From G963675935 sp963823895 (GTDB lineage: Bacteria; Planctomycetota; Planctomycetia; Pirellulales; Thermoguttaceae): a stretch of DNA of 64,000 nucleotides. Shown one piece after another: positions 1 to 7,979 of the stretch. The translations under genes were made by a program, and so were the position numbers. The notes under the pieces were generated by a model that worked only from the letters and a program-made list of their open reading frames with translations, searched no databases and was not told the DNA's origin. Position 1 is the first letter of the stretch. Each line of letters opens with the position of its first letter. The stretch is taken from contig CAWGNG010000025.1 of assembly GCA_963823895.1 (NCBI GenBank), forward strand, positions 124,001 through 188,000, given 5' to 3'.

Positions 1-471
1 GTCGGTCACGCGGCCGACAAAGACCGGTTTGGGCTCCGGTCGCAAGTCTGCCGGCCTCGGCTGTGGGGCGAGATGAACGGATTCCCGCCAATCGGGTCGG
101 GGAGTTGACACCTGGTACGCCCAGCCGATCAGCAGTCCGATCCCCACGATCACCACGGCCGCCGCATAGGAGAATACGAAGCTGCCAAACGGATAGAGCG
201 TCGAAGCCGGGGCGGGTAGAGCGGGCGAAGCCTCGATAATCGCCGGCAGCGGGGCGGCAACTGGGGCGTCGAACTGTGAGGGCGCCGGACGACCGGCCCC
301 GCGCCAGGCCAACTCCACGTCCAGGGCAATAAACCGCCGATACAAATCCTGCGCCGCCGCATCGTCCAACAACAGCGTCTCCAACCGCTCCCGCTCCGCT
401 GGCTCGATCTCGCCGTCGCACAGCCGCGACAGCAGTTCGGTCAATTCGCTCCGCTTGGCGTCGAAAGGCAT
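1..471 (-). CDS. FecR/LamG-type anti-sigma protein, N-terminal part (runs off window)
   Basis: The start codon overlaps the stop of the upstream ECF sigma gene (TAATG, 469-473), so the two are translationally coupled. About 157 residues are visible. The first 50 residues (LLSRLCDGEIEPAERERLE, then a LYRRFIALDVEL segment) match the cytoplasmic anti-sigma domain that precedes FecR or LamG domains in planctomycetes. One membrane helix follows near residues 93-115 (FVFSYAAAVVIVGIGLLIGW) and the chain continues extracytoplasmically past position 1. The inferred role is membrane-bound control of the partner sigma factor. The C-terminal domain is outside the window, so FecR versus LamG type cannot be decided. 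Confidence 0.8.
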   Translation of the reverse strand, partial: MPFDAKRSELTELLSRLCDGEIEPAERERLETLLLDDAAAQDLYRRFIALDVELAWRGAGRPAPSQFDAPVAAPLPAIIEASPALPAPASTLYPFGSFVFSYAAAVVIVGIGLLIGWAYQVSTPRPDWRESVHLAPQPRPADLRPEPKPVFVGRVTD

Positions 472-1004
472 TATCCCCTCCTCGCTTCGGCTGCGGCCCG
501 CTCGACGCACTCCAGCAACCAGGTGCGGATGCGTCCCAGGGCGTTGTAAACCGCCTTGGTCGATCGCCCGATCTGCCGCGCGATCACCTCGACGGTCGCC
601 CCCGGCTCGTAACGCAGCTCGAGCAACTCCCGATCGTCCACGCTGAGCTTCTCCATGCACAGGTCGAGGGCTTCGGCCTCGTCGTTCGCCCGGGCAAGGC
701 GCTCGACCGCCCCGTCGGCCAACTGCTCGACCAACGCATCGCTGAAGCAGAGCCGGCTGCGCGATTGCCGCTTGCGAAACGTCAGCACCTGGTAGTAGGC
801 GATCTTGCACGCCCAGGCGGCGAAGTTCGTCCCCAACTCGAACTCGTCGGCATGTCGCCAGACGAACAGGTTCGTCTCTTGCAGCACCTCCTCGGCGTCG
901 CTGCGGTTGGGCACCAGCGTGCGGACATAGCGCGTCAACTGCTGCTGCACGTTGGTCAACAACTGCACGATCTGATCGGTACTCTGGCGACTCGCCTCGT
1001 TCAT
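471..1004 (-). CDS. ECF RNA polymerase sigma factor (Rhodopirellula/Verrucomicrobium type)
   Basis: The protein has 177 residues. Region 2 lies at roughly residues 20-85 and contains the conserved SDAEEVLQETNLFVWRHADE helix. Region 4 lies at about residues 120-170 (LSVDDRELLELRY, then the helix-turn-helix VIARQIGRSTKAVYNALGRI). An upstream in-frame ATG would add 42 residues that resemble nothing, so the ATG at 1004 was chosen. It precedes and overlaps a FecR/LamG-type anti-sigma gene, the usual planctomycete pairing. It should direct RNA polymerase to a small regulon under anti-sigma control; the signal is unknown. Confidence 0.92.
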   Translation of the reverse strand: MNEASRQSTDQIVQLLTNVQQQLTRYVRTLVPNRSDAEEVLQETNLFVWRHADEFELGTNFAAWACKIAYYQVLTFRKRQSRSRLCFSDALVEQLADGAVERLARANDEAEALDLCMEKLSVDDRELLELRYEPGATVEVIARQIGRSTKAVYNALGRIRTWLLECVERAAAEARRG

Positions 1005-1371
1005 CCGATGCCCACGAAAAGACGCGTTATCGGGATAGAATGCCCCTCTATGTCTTTTATGGCGCAGACCACCGATAATTCCAAGGGAAAATGCCGCCCC
1101 CCACCAGAAAGGCGGGTTTTCTTCCGGCAAACAGGCATTCCGTCGCAGAACTGGGGCTCGCGAGCGGGAGTTCCGCCCGCCAGTGCGTCGGCTCTGCCCA
1201 ACGCGGTCAGCCGGTGGCAGGAAACCTCATTTCTGACGGCTTTCCAGCGACTTGATATCCGAGGCGGCGATCTCTCAATCTCCCTGGCCGGAAATCAGAC
1301 GAGGCGGTGAACAGAGATCGGGTGCTGTGGAACCGAGGATTCTCGACGTCCTGTGTTCCCAAAATCGCCGC
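1005..1371. other. Intergenic, no gene seen
   Basis: This 367-base stretch upstream of the sigma gene and downstream of the DUF1207 gene contains no convincing coding sequence on either strand. It should hold the promoter of the sigma/anti-sigma pair, but I see no motif I can name. Confidence 0.5.
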
Positions 1372-2493
1372 CTAGAAATCGTACCACAGCCCCATTCCAC
1401 TCGATTCTTCAAACTTGTTGAAGAACTGGGCCTGATCGCTCATGCCGTTGAAATACTGCACGCCTATGCGGAGCAAGTGACCGGTGCAGCCACGCCACTG
1501 CCAGCCGGTCTGAACAATCATGTTGCCGCCAAAATCGTCTTCCTGATGGAGATGGCCGTTCACAGCGAAGAATGGCGATCCTCGGATGCCTGTGGGGACT
1601 GTCGGGCTAAACTCGGCGCCAAATTGAAACTCCCACGGCTCTGCCCCACCGTCGTTGCGAAAGGCCCAACCAGCCTCGGAATAGACCCGTATATCGGGAC
1701 TAAGGTGCAATGCCACTCCCCAGAGGATCGAGTCATGCACGTAATTGATGCGTTGGAAATCGGGATTCGCCAGCAAGTACAAGTCACCTATGTGGGAACA
1801 GTAGTGGTTGTAGCCAATCTTCAGTTCCCAGGGACCTTGGCGAGTCGTCAGTGGAACGCCGACACGGTAGTCATTTTCCACTAGGTCGCGGTCTTGATCC
1901 AAACGCGGGAATGCCGCTCCTTCAATGTCCAATTGCCATCCCTGCGGACATGAGTCGTTGCCTGTGCCGTAGCGCAACACCCCGGCTTGGCCGCCGAGGG
2001 TTGCATCCAACAACCACCCTTGGTGTCGCTCATAAACCAGTTGACCACCGAGTCGCGGCTCGCGGCCACCGGCCAAATAGGGGCTGTACATCAACCCGGT
2101 GGGCAGAATCTGCCACGACCACAGTTCATCACTGTCGCTAAGGTGTCTCAAAGGAGCATCGCTACCGCCGTACTGGGTGGCGGCCGGGGCATAAACGCCG
2201 CTGTGCTCCGCGGCAGACAGCCCAGTTCCAAGCGACGACGAAACACCGCTCGAATTGTACTGGTCTGATCCTGTCGATTCGGGCCATGCGCTGCCATTAG
2301 GTGATGACGTTGATGCGGACGGCAGGGGGGCTAAGGTCGAAGGATATACTGACGGTATCCCATCGGAAGCCGTCTGCTGAGGCCCTGTGGAGACAAAAGG
2401 CATCCCTTGCGCTTGGGCGTAAGCGGACGAGCCCCACGGTGCCGCAGCAATCAATGCCATCACGAGGAAGACGAGGAGACGAGGGAAACGCAT
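1372..2493 (-). CDS. DUF1207-like envelope protein
   Basis: The 373-residue protein has a signal peptide (MRFPRLLVFLVMALIAAAPW, cleavage after the Ala-rich segment), a Ser/Thr/Pro-rich linker to about residue 115, and a C-terminal region rich in aromatic and beta-strand-like repeats. That region includes WELKIGYNHYCSHIGDLY and ends in an aromatic residue (LWYDF), as outer-membrane beta-barrel proteins often do. This agrees with DUF1207 proteins of planctomycetes. A TTG six codons upstream is possible, but the ATG at 2493 has a GGGGA-like site and fits the signal peptide better. The function is unknown; an outer-membrane location is inferred. Confidence 0.7.
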   Translation of the reverse strand: MRFPRLLVFLVMALIAAAPWGSSAYAQAQGMPFVSTGPQQTASDGIPSVYPSTLAPLPSASTSSPNGSAWPESTGSDQYNSSGVSSSLGTGLSAAEHSGVYAPAATQYGGSDAPLRHLSDSDELWSWQILPTGLMYSPYLAGGREPRLGGQLVYERHQGWLLDATLGGQAGVLRYGTGNDSCPQGWQLDIEGAAFPRLDQDRDLVENDYRVGVPLTTRQGPWELKIGYNHYCSHIGDLYLLANPDFQRINYVHDSILWGVALHLSPDIRVYSEAGWAFRNDGGAEPWEFQFGAEFSPTVPTGIRGSPFFAVNGHLHQEDDFGGNMIVQTGWQWRGCTGHLLRIGVQYFNGMSDQAQFFNKFEESSGMGLWYDF

Positions 2494-2981
2494 ACCGAAG
2501 TCCCCATGCAAAAGGAAGCGGAGATCGCAGCGATTTCTAACCTGCCAGAAAACCTGTCATGGCACGCCAGTACTGGTGCCACTTTAGTGTGGTTTTCTGC
2601 CACACGAGCGATCTATGTGCATTGGAACACTGTAGACAACGTGTCCGTGCTGATTGACTCAACCCTGCGATTCGAGGCATAGTTTTCCCGTAGCGATGAG
2701 TTTTCGCAGTCTCTTTTATCGACAAAGCCGAGCTGGATGTAATAACCATTCCACGCGAACAGCAATGCAACTCCAGCGATGCGGGAAGAGTGGGTAGTGT
2801 GGGAGGTTGCCGTGGCCGAGCAACAGGATATCAAAGGCATGGGCCGACGTTCCGTCGGCCGCCAAGTGACGAGGGACCCGAACCGGTTGCCGCGAACCAC
2901 GTGCCCCCCTTTGCGTTCTAGCCCACGCCCATCTAAAATTAGGGAGGTGAAAATCCGAACAAAGGACGAGGTGGCCGCATT
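2494..2981. other. Intergenic between divergent genes, no gene seen
   Basis: These 488 bases separate two divergent genes and should contain both promoters. Open frames here are short, lack recognisable domains and overlap on both strands. A purine-rich GAGGTGG near 2968-2974 serves as ribosome-binding site for the gene at 2982. Confidence 0.5.
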
Positions 2982-3920
2982 ATGAAACTCGTTCCCCCGT
3001 TGCTGCTCGGTATTTTGGTTGTCGCCAGTTGTGCGATGGCTGGCGAAAAGAGTACTACGAAGGCCGCCCGTGAGATACCGGCGAAGGTCGATCCCAAGTT
3101 CAATCCTGAGACGGGCATCGAATACGTGCTGGCGGGGCCGCTGTTGCACCGTGCCATGCGCCCTGGCTCCCATCGGCTTCCTGACCCTGAACTGCCCCGG
3201 GCTCAGCAACAGGGCCTTGCGGCTTTTTTGCTCGCTCGGGAATTTGCGTACCGGACCGCCCTGGCAAAGCAGTACTTCGATACCCCCGCCCAGTTCAATC
3301 CGATAAAAGACGGTTGGCATCAGGTGGTTCTCAAGGGCAACGACATGAAGTCCCGCCTGATCCTTGAGGTCAATCCTGAGAAGAAAGTTGTGATTCAGAA
3401 ACGAGTGCTGACATTGCGACTACAGGGAGACGCCAAACCTCCCCTGCGCGTCGTCGAGTTGCCCCGGCCGAATTCCGGTGAATTCTCGTTTGAGCAAACC
3501 GAAGCTCGGAAGTCCGAGATACTGTCGAACGCTCCGACGCCGCCGCTGGAATTGTGGAAGAATCCCTGCAACAGCTTCTGCATCCACATCCACAAGGACG
3601 ACAGCATCACGGCATACAGTCGTTGGGACGAAGACTTGTTGGACGAGCACAAGAAGCCCGCTCCCAAAGTGTCAGTCGCCGAGATTGGAAAGATGGTCGA
3701 TTGGGTGCCGCGTTCGGAAGCTCCGGTGGGAGTACTCATCACGTCCGATCGTCCGTTGAGAGAGTCGAAGGTGATCCAAAAGCTTCTGAAGGTGCTCTTC
3801 GTCCCCGGGGTTCAACTGTTCTACGCTCGCGACAACGGGCGGGGTGGGACGGCCAAGGAAAGCCTGGCGATTCAATCGGGGACAAATCGAACGCGGTCGG
3901 CGACTGACGCCGAGCGCTGA
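2982..3920 (+). CDS. Secreted protein of unknown function
   Basis: The 312-residue protein has a clear signal peptide (MKLVPPLLLGILVVASCAMA), so it is exported. The start is supported by GAGGTGG about 8 bases upstream. The middle contains an alternating hydrophobic segment with paired basic residues (SRLILEVNPEKKVVIQKRVL). The C-terminal third (EIGKMVDWVPRSEAPVGVLI, then a KVIQKLLKVL helix) faintly resembles the periplasmic fold of ExbD/TolR-type proteins, but there is no membrane anchor of that kind. I do not recognise the family. It stands alone, with an opposing gene downstream. Confidence 0.7.
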   Translation: MKLVPPLLLGILVVASCAMAGEKSTTKAAREIPAKVDPKFNPETGIEYVLAGPLLHRAMRPGSHRLPDPELPRAQQQGLAAFLLAREFAYRTALAKQYFDTPAQFNPIKDGWHQVVLKGNDMKSRLILEVNPEKKVVIQKRVLTLRLQGDAKPPLRVVELPRPNSGEFSFEQTEARKSEILSNAPTPPLELWKNPCNSFCIHIHKDDSITAYSRWDEDLLDEHKKPAPKVSVAEIGKMVDWVPRSEAPVGVLITSDRPLRESKVIQKLLKVLFVPGVQLFYARDNGRGGTAKESLAIQSGTNRTRSATDAER

Positions 3921-3989
3921 CTCTTTGCGGCGTCTATCTGCGGCGGCAGGCAGGTTGAGAGAATCGGCAAGAGTCGGCTCTGGCCCGAG

Positions 3990-5027
3990 CTATGGCTTGC
4001 GGCTCTCGACGATCCGCCGAGCCGCGGCTAAAGCATCTTTGTCGCCTGTTCGGGCGTAATGGTAGAGCAGACAGAGCGTGATCTCGCTCAGATTGACCCC
4101 CTTGGGGTGCCCCATCCACTGCTCTTGCTCCAGACCGGTGCGGGTGTTGCCGGCGACGACGACTTTCCCATCGGCGCCGATGCGGCCCAACTCCCAGCGA
4201 ATCGCCCGATCGGCGGCCGCCTCCAGCTTCTTGTCGGGAAAGTAAAGCGTCCAGACTTGCAACTTCAGGACCGCCACGGCCTGGTAACTCGAATCCCAGC
4301 CCCCTTTCTCAAGGAAAACGCCGTCGCTCGCGCGGTACTGGGCCATCGCCAAATCGACGAAGCGGCGTCCGAGCTGTTTCAGTTCGTCATCGCCGCAGAC
4401 GACTCCCGACAGTCCGTAGGCCAAGGCGTCGAACAGGAGCCGGTTCGGCGCGTCGGCGTCCTCGCGTTTCAGGTAAGCCCGGTTGCTCGGCAGCGCCAGC
4501 CAGCGGGCGGCCTTGCAAATCTTCGGCCGCAGCCGCTGGATTCGCTCCTTGTACTTCGGCCCCAGCTCGCTTTCCCGCAGCACCAGCACGGCCTGATCGA
4601 GCTCGGCCAGCCAGAAGGCCGTTGCGGAAGGGCCGCCGTGCGGAGCGCCCTTCCGGCCAAAGCCGCCCTGTTCGTTCTGATAGCGGAACGTCGCCTCGAT
4701 CGCCTTCCAACCCTCCGCCGTACATCGCTCGTCGCGGCGCACGATCGCCCGAACCAAATAGTGCATCGCCCCGGCTTGAAACTCGGGGCTTTTGAACCCA
4801 TCCCGGTTGTAGCTCGCCATCCCCTCCGCATTCGGCCGCGCCCCGCCGGTATATCGCAGCAAGTCTGGCGGCAGCTTCTTCAGAAGAGCCAGTTGCTGCC
4901 CGAACGCAGGCAAGGCGAGACACAAAAACGCAACCACCGCGAACAACAATACACTACCTTTGCGCCTTTGCGCCTTTGCGTGAGTCCTCGAATTACATGG
5001 GACCTCACGCAAAGGCGCAAAGCGCAA
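3990..5027 (-). CDS. Secreted protein, possible alpha-toroid (prenyltransferase/lyase-like) fold
   Basis: A hydrophobic export signal (SVLLFAVVAFLCLALPAFG) is followed by about 300 residues with repeated helical segments and short motifs typical of alpha/alpha toroids (ATFRYQNEQGGFG, then LFDALAYGLSGVVCG and GGWDSSYQAVAVLKLQVW). No catalytic signature is recognised. The first 24 residues as opened from the ATG at 5027 are encoded by an interspersed repeat (HAKAQRRKG), so the native start may be further in, or the repeat may have supplied a new start. The function is unknown; a polysaccharide-related role would be speculation. Confidence 0.65.
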   Translation of the reverse strand: MRFAPLREVPCNSRTHAKAQRRKGSVLLFAVVAFLCLALPAFGQQLALLKKLPPDLLRYTGGARPNAEGMASYNRDGFKSPEFQAGAMHYLVRAIVRRDERCTAEGWKAIEATFRYQNEQGGFGRKGAPHGGPSATAFWLAELDQAVLVLRESELGPKYKERIQRLRPKICKAARWLALPSNRAYLKREDADAPNRLLFDALAYGLSGVVCGDDELKQLGRRFVDLAMAQYRASDGVFLEKGGWDSSYQAVAVLKLQVWTLYFPDKKLEAAADRAIRWELGRIGADGKVVVAGNTRTGLEQEQWMGHPKGVNLSEITLCLLYHYARTGDKDALAAARRIVESRKP

Positions 5028-5030
5028 AGG
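4957..5030. repeat. Inverted interspersed repeat (HAKAQRRKG-encoding)
   Basis: Left arm 4957-4984 and right arm 5004-5030 are near-perfect inverted copies built from CCTTTGCG units ending in TGAG, separated by 19 bases. The element overlaps the N-terminus of the neighbouring gene. Translated, it gives the HAKAQRRKG string seen at many spurious N-termini in planctomycete annotations. Confidence 0.8.
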
Positions 5031-5072
5031 AGCAGAAGGAGTTGCCGGCCATGAAGACGGTTGCGCATGCGT

Positions 5073-5726
5073 TCATCCTTCGACGAGCAATACCACCAGC
5101 CGCTTCGGGCCATGAACGCCGAGAATCAGAATCTTCTCGATGTCGGCCGTGCGGCTGGGACCGGTGACGATGACGAACTCCCCCTGCATCGCCGGATCGG
5201 CCACGCGCGGCGCCAGCGACGCCCACGCCGCCGGAAGATGCTCGACCAACTGGCCCGTCCGCGCCACGACCACGCACGCCGGCGGCAGGTAGCACAACAG
5301 CCGGTCCTGGGCAGTGGGACAAGCGATCACGCACGCACCGGTGTCGGCCAACAGCGTTTCGGGATCGAGCAGGCTCGCCGAAAGCTGCGCCATTCGCGCC
5401 GGCGGCCAGTCGGCCATCTGCCAATTCAGCGAACTGGCCGGCAGACCGCCCGCTGCCTCGCGCACCAACGGCCGATCCATCGCCCCGATCGAAGTCCAAC
5501 CGGCCTGGGAAGCCAACTCGGCCAAACGCCGCCGCGCGTCTTGCATCGTCGGGCAGCGGACGACGTCCCCTTGCACCTCCGTCAATGCGTTGGCAAACTG
5601 TTCCGCCATCGCGGCCGGCGTTGGATTCGTCGGCGGCCAGACGACCGGCGTGGGCGGCGCAGCCACCGGCGGATATTTCGACAACTCGCTGTGTACTCGC
5701 TGCAAAATCGCGTCACGACTGCTCAT
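5073..5726 (-). CDS. lutC: LutC-like lactate utilization protein (LUD domain)
   Basis: The 217-residue protein has the LUD/YkgG fold, with the characteristic TGACVIACPTAQDRLLCYLP region near residues 130-150 and a C-terminal GPSRTADIEKILILGVHGP motif that defines the family. The start at 5726 (MSSRDAILQRVHSEL) matches LutC N-termini better than the ATG ten codons upstream. LutC is part of the LutABC complex that oxidises L-lactate to pyruvate. It is the last gene of the minus-strand operon and is separated from lutB by a palindromic repeat. Confidence 0.93.
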   Translation of the reverse strand: MSSRDAILQRVHSELSKYPPVAAPPTPVVWPPTNPTPAAMAEQFANALTEVQGDVVRCPTMQDARRRLAELASQAGWTSIGAMDRPLVREAAGGLPASSLNWQMADWPPARMAQLSASLLDPETLLADTGACVIACPTAQDRLLCYLPPACVVVARTGQLVEHLPAAWASLAPRVADPAMQGEFVIVTGPSRTADIEKILILGVHGPKRLVVLLVEG

Positions 5727-5749
5727 GTTTTTCACTTCCCACTGTATCA

Positions 5750-5816
5750 GGCACACGCCGTGTGCCGTCTAAAGCCACGATTTCAAACTCGAAGAAGACG
5801 GCACACGGCGTGTGCC
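5750..5816. repeat. Palindromic repeat GGCACACGCCGTGTGCC (copy 1)
   Basis: Arms 5750-5770 and 5796-5816 are perfect 21-base inverted copies, and each arm is itself nearly palindromic. The element fills the lutB-lutC intergenic space. The same core recurs at 28283-28346. Confidence 0.9.
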
Positions 5817-5818
5817 TG

Positions 5819-7243
5819 CTACAGTGGACGGCCACGCTCAAATTGGTCTTTGTTCTTTTTCCACCAGCTTCGGAAATCGTGCTTGGGCGACGGCAGCAAC
5901 TCGCGGCCGCGGGTCCATGCCCCCAACATGCTCGGATGCCAAGGAAGGAACTTCACCAGCGGCATGAAAATCCTCGCCGGCGTCATCGCCAGCTTGTAGC
6001 GGATCGGCCCGGCCATGAACCACGCCCAGGTGGCCCAGATCATCCGCTGCACGATCGAGTTCATCGGCGACGGCTCGGTCACGGCGCGGTGCCGCAGATG
6101 GACAAGCTGATGCGGGAGGTCGATCTTTGCCGGACACACCTCGGCGCACAGACCGCACAGCGACGAGGCGAACGGCAGCTTGCCCGCCTTCTCCAAACCG
6201 AGCAATTGCGGCGTGAGCACCGAGCCGATCGGCCCCGGATAGACCCAGCCATAGGCCCAGCCGCCGGCGCGGCGATACACCGGGCAATTGTTCAAGCACG
6301 ACCCGCAGCGGATACAGTAGAGCGACTCGCGGCCGGCGGGGTCCTTCAGCACGTTGCTCCGCCCGTTGTCGAGGATAATCACGTACAGCTTCTTCCCCGG
6401 GGCGGGCCCGCCGATCAGATGCGTGTAGCTCGTCAACTTCTGCCCCGTGCCGCAACGCCCGAGAAGATTGAGGAACAACGGCAGGTAATCGAGCCGCGGC
6501 AGCATCTTCTCGATGCCGACCAGCACCACGTGTACCGGCGGCGTGGCGGTCGAAAGGCCGGCGTTCCCCTCGTTTTCCACAACGACGATCGTGCCGCTGT
6601 CGGCCACGGCGAAGTTGCAGCCCGACATGCCCATGTCGGCTTGCAGATATTCCTCGCGCAGCCGCCGCCGGGCGATGTCGCACAGTTTCGTGTGGTCTTC
6701 GGTGAAGGGCTCGCCGAGTTTCTCCGCGAACAGCCGTCCCACGTCGGCCGCCGACATGTGCAGGGCCGGCCCGACGATGTGAACCGGCCGCTGATGGGCG
6801 ACCTGCACGATGTACTCGCCGAAATCGGTCTCGACGGCGCGGATGCCCGCCGCTTCCAGCACGTGATCCAGCTCCATCTCCTCGCTGACCATCGACTTCG
6901 ACTTCACGAGGCTCTTGACGCTGTGCTCTTTAGCGATGTCGAGCACGTGTTGGTTGGCCTCGGCCGCGTCTTTGGCCCAAAGCACTGTCGCCCCCCGGGC
7001 CGTCATGTTCCGCTCGAACTCGACCAGCATCTTATCGAGGTTGGCGATTGCGTACTGTTTGATGTCATGCGCCGCCTGTCGCCACTCCTGAAAGAAGGGC
7101 ACGCTATCGGTCGCTTTGTTGCTCTGGTTGGCCGATCGTTCCATCGTCCTGCCAAGCGCCGCGGACGCCGACGGCTCGGCAAGGCCCTTGGTCAGGGGAG
7201 TAAGGAACTCGGCGCCGGTAAGATGGACGTTTTCGGTAGACAT
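5819..7243 (-). CDS. lutB: LutB-like iron-sulfur lactate oxidation protein
   Basis: The 474-residue protein has an N-terminal LUD domain (about residues 70-300, with KSLVKSKSMVSEEMELD and the SGCNFAVADSGTIVVVENEG signature). A ferredoxin-like region carries two cysteine clusters, CIRCGSCLNNCPVYRR near residue 315 and CGLCAEVCPAKIDLP near 365, which should bind two 4Fe-4S clusters. A C-terminal helical tail follows. Length and domain order match LutB. It should pass electrons from lactate during oxidation to pyruvate. It lies in the operon downstream of lutA and the yqhD-like gene, from which it is split by two unrelated genes. Confidence 0.95.
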   Translation of the reverse strand: MSTENVHLTGAEFLTPLTKGLAEPSASAALGRTMERSANQSNKATDSVPFFQEWRQAAHDIKQYAIANLDKMLVEFERNMTARGATVLWAKDAAEANQHVLDIAKEHSVKSLVKSKSMVSEEMELDHVLEAAGIRAVETDFGEYIVQVAHQRPVHIVGPALHMSAADVGRLFAEKLGEPFTEDHTKLCDIARRRLREEYLQADMGMSGCNFAVADSGTIVVVENEGNAGLSTATPPVHVVLVGIEKMLPRLDYLPLFLNLLGRCGTGQKLTSYTHLIGGPAPGKKLYVIILDNGRSNVLKDPAGRESLYCIRCGSCLNNCPVYRRAGGWAYGWVYPGPIGSVLTPQLLGLEKAGKLPFASSLCGLCAEVCPAKIDLPHQLVHLRHRAVTEPSPMNSIVQRMIWATWAWFMAGPIRYKLAMTPARIFMPLVKFLPWHPSMLGAWTRGRELLPSPKHDFRSWWKKNKDQFERGRPL

Positions 7244-7302
7244 CTAAACGGGATTAGGGATTGGAAGAAAGCCGCTTGCGGCTTCGCAATGGACTGGCTG
7301 AA

Positions 7303-7482
7303 TCACTGTTTGGCAGACGGTTCGGAGCGTCCCGCGACGTTCTTTTCCAGATTAACAACTTTTCGTCCCGACTCCTTCTCTCGTTTCCGAAGTTCCGCCG
7401 CCAGGGCGTCCATGTCGTAGTTGAACTGTTTGGCAAGTTCATCTTTCGCTCGCCACACTTCGCGGATGATTTCATCAGTCAT
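7303..7482 (-). CDS. Small helical protein of unknown function, coupled to nuclease-like gene
   Basis: The 59-residue protein starts MTDEIIREVWRAKDEL and continues with a helix-rich, charged sequence (AALAAEL-like, then GRKVVNL). Closely similar short proteins are common in cyanobacteria and planctomycetes, usually as stand-alone or paired small genes. Its ATG lies 8 bases inside the upstream nuclease-like gene, so translation is probably coupled. The overlap suggests the two proteins act together, perhaps as partner or antitoxin-like regulator. That is inference; no function is known to me. Confidence 0.7.
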   Translation of the reverse strand: MTDEIIREVWRAKDELAKQFNYDMDALAAELRKREKESGRKVVNLEKNVAGRSEPSAKQ

Positions 7483-7963
7483 GGTCTTGTTCTTCCGCAG
7501 ACTCCTTCCGGCCGAACTCTTCCCATTGTCTTTGCAGACGGCCAAGATCGGCTTTGGTCCCTGGAAAGTAACGGCCGGAAAATGGCTTGCAGCCTCTCTG
7601 CTTTCCGCGATCTTCTTCCTCTTCAACCTTTCTGGCAACGCACTCGGACGATTCCAGGAACGCTTCAAAGCCGTCGATGGCCGGATTATACCGAACGAAG
7701 ACGTAGTGATTGTGGCGACCCCGCCATGTCCCAGAATGTTTACCTACCAGCCAATACTTCGCCAGGATGCGGGACGTTTTGACCTGAAGGTTGGCTTGCC
7801 ACGTACCCTCTTTGTTGACAACGACAACATCCACACCAGCAATGTTTCGCGTCGTTGGAAGGGCGATTAGCCCCCTCATGCTAAGATGAGAGGCTACGAA
7901 GTGAACGCCTGCCGCCCCAATGAGCGACTTATCACACGTCGGATAGTTCTTCGCTTTCGTCAT
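7475..7963 (-). CDS. PD-(D/E)XK-like nuclease-fold protein
   Basis: The 162-residue protein starts MTKAKNYPTCDKSLIGAAG. After an N-terminal helix it shows GVDVVVVNKEGTWQANLQVK (about residues 48-67), which has the D...QxK spacing of minimal PD-(D/E)XK nucleases such as those annotated as intron-associated or DUF4365-like enzymes. The C-terminal part is charged. Another possibility is an inactive nuclease-fold DNA-binding protein. It sits between the yqhD-like gene (17 bases) and lutB and overlaps a 59-residue gene by 8 bases, as an apparent two-gene insertion in the lactate operon. Confidence 0.65.
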   Translation of the reverse strand: MTKAKNYPTCDKSLIGAAGVHFVASHLSMRGLIALPTTRNIAGVDVVVVNKEGTWQANLQVKTSRILAKYWLVGKHSGTWRGRHNHYVFVRYNPAIDGFEAFLESSECVARKVEEEEDRGKQRGCKPFSGRYFPGTKADLGRLQRQWEEFGRKESAEEQDHD

Positions 7964-7979
7964 GCGTTTGCTCTCCAAG

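Noticed and set aside
2613..3320. Minus-strand open frame of 235 codons across the 2.5-3.3 kb region
   Set aside because: It overlaps antisense a gene with a clear signal peptide, and it shows no motif.
4059..5054. Long open frame (331 codons) on the plus strand opposite the secreted protein gene
   Set aside because: It is Arg/Pro/Gln-rich with no domain or signal peptide, and lies antisense to a gene with a clear export signal; a typical high-GC shadow frame.
5585..7420. Plus-strand open frame of 611 codons over lutB and lutC
   Set aside because: It is antisense to two well-recognised genes and has the basic, repetitive composition of a shadow frame.
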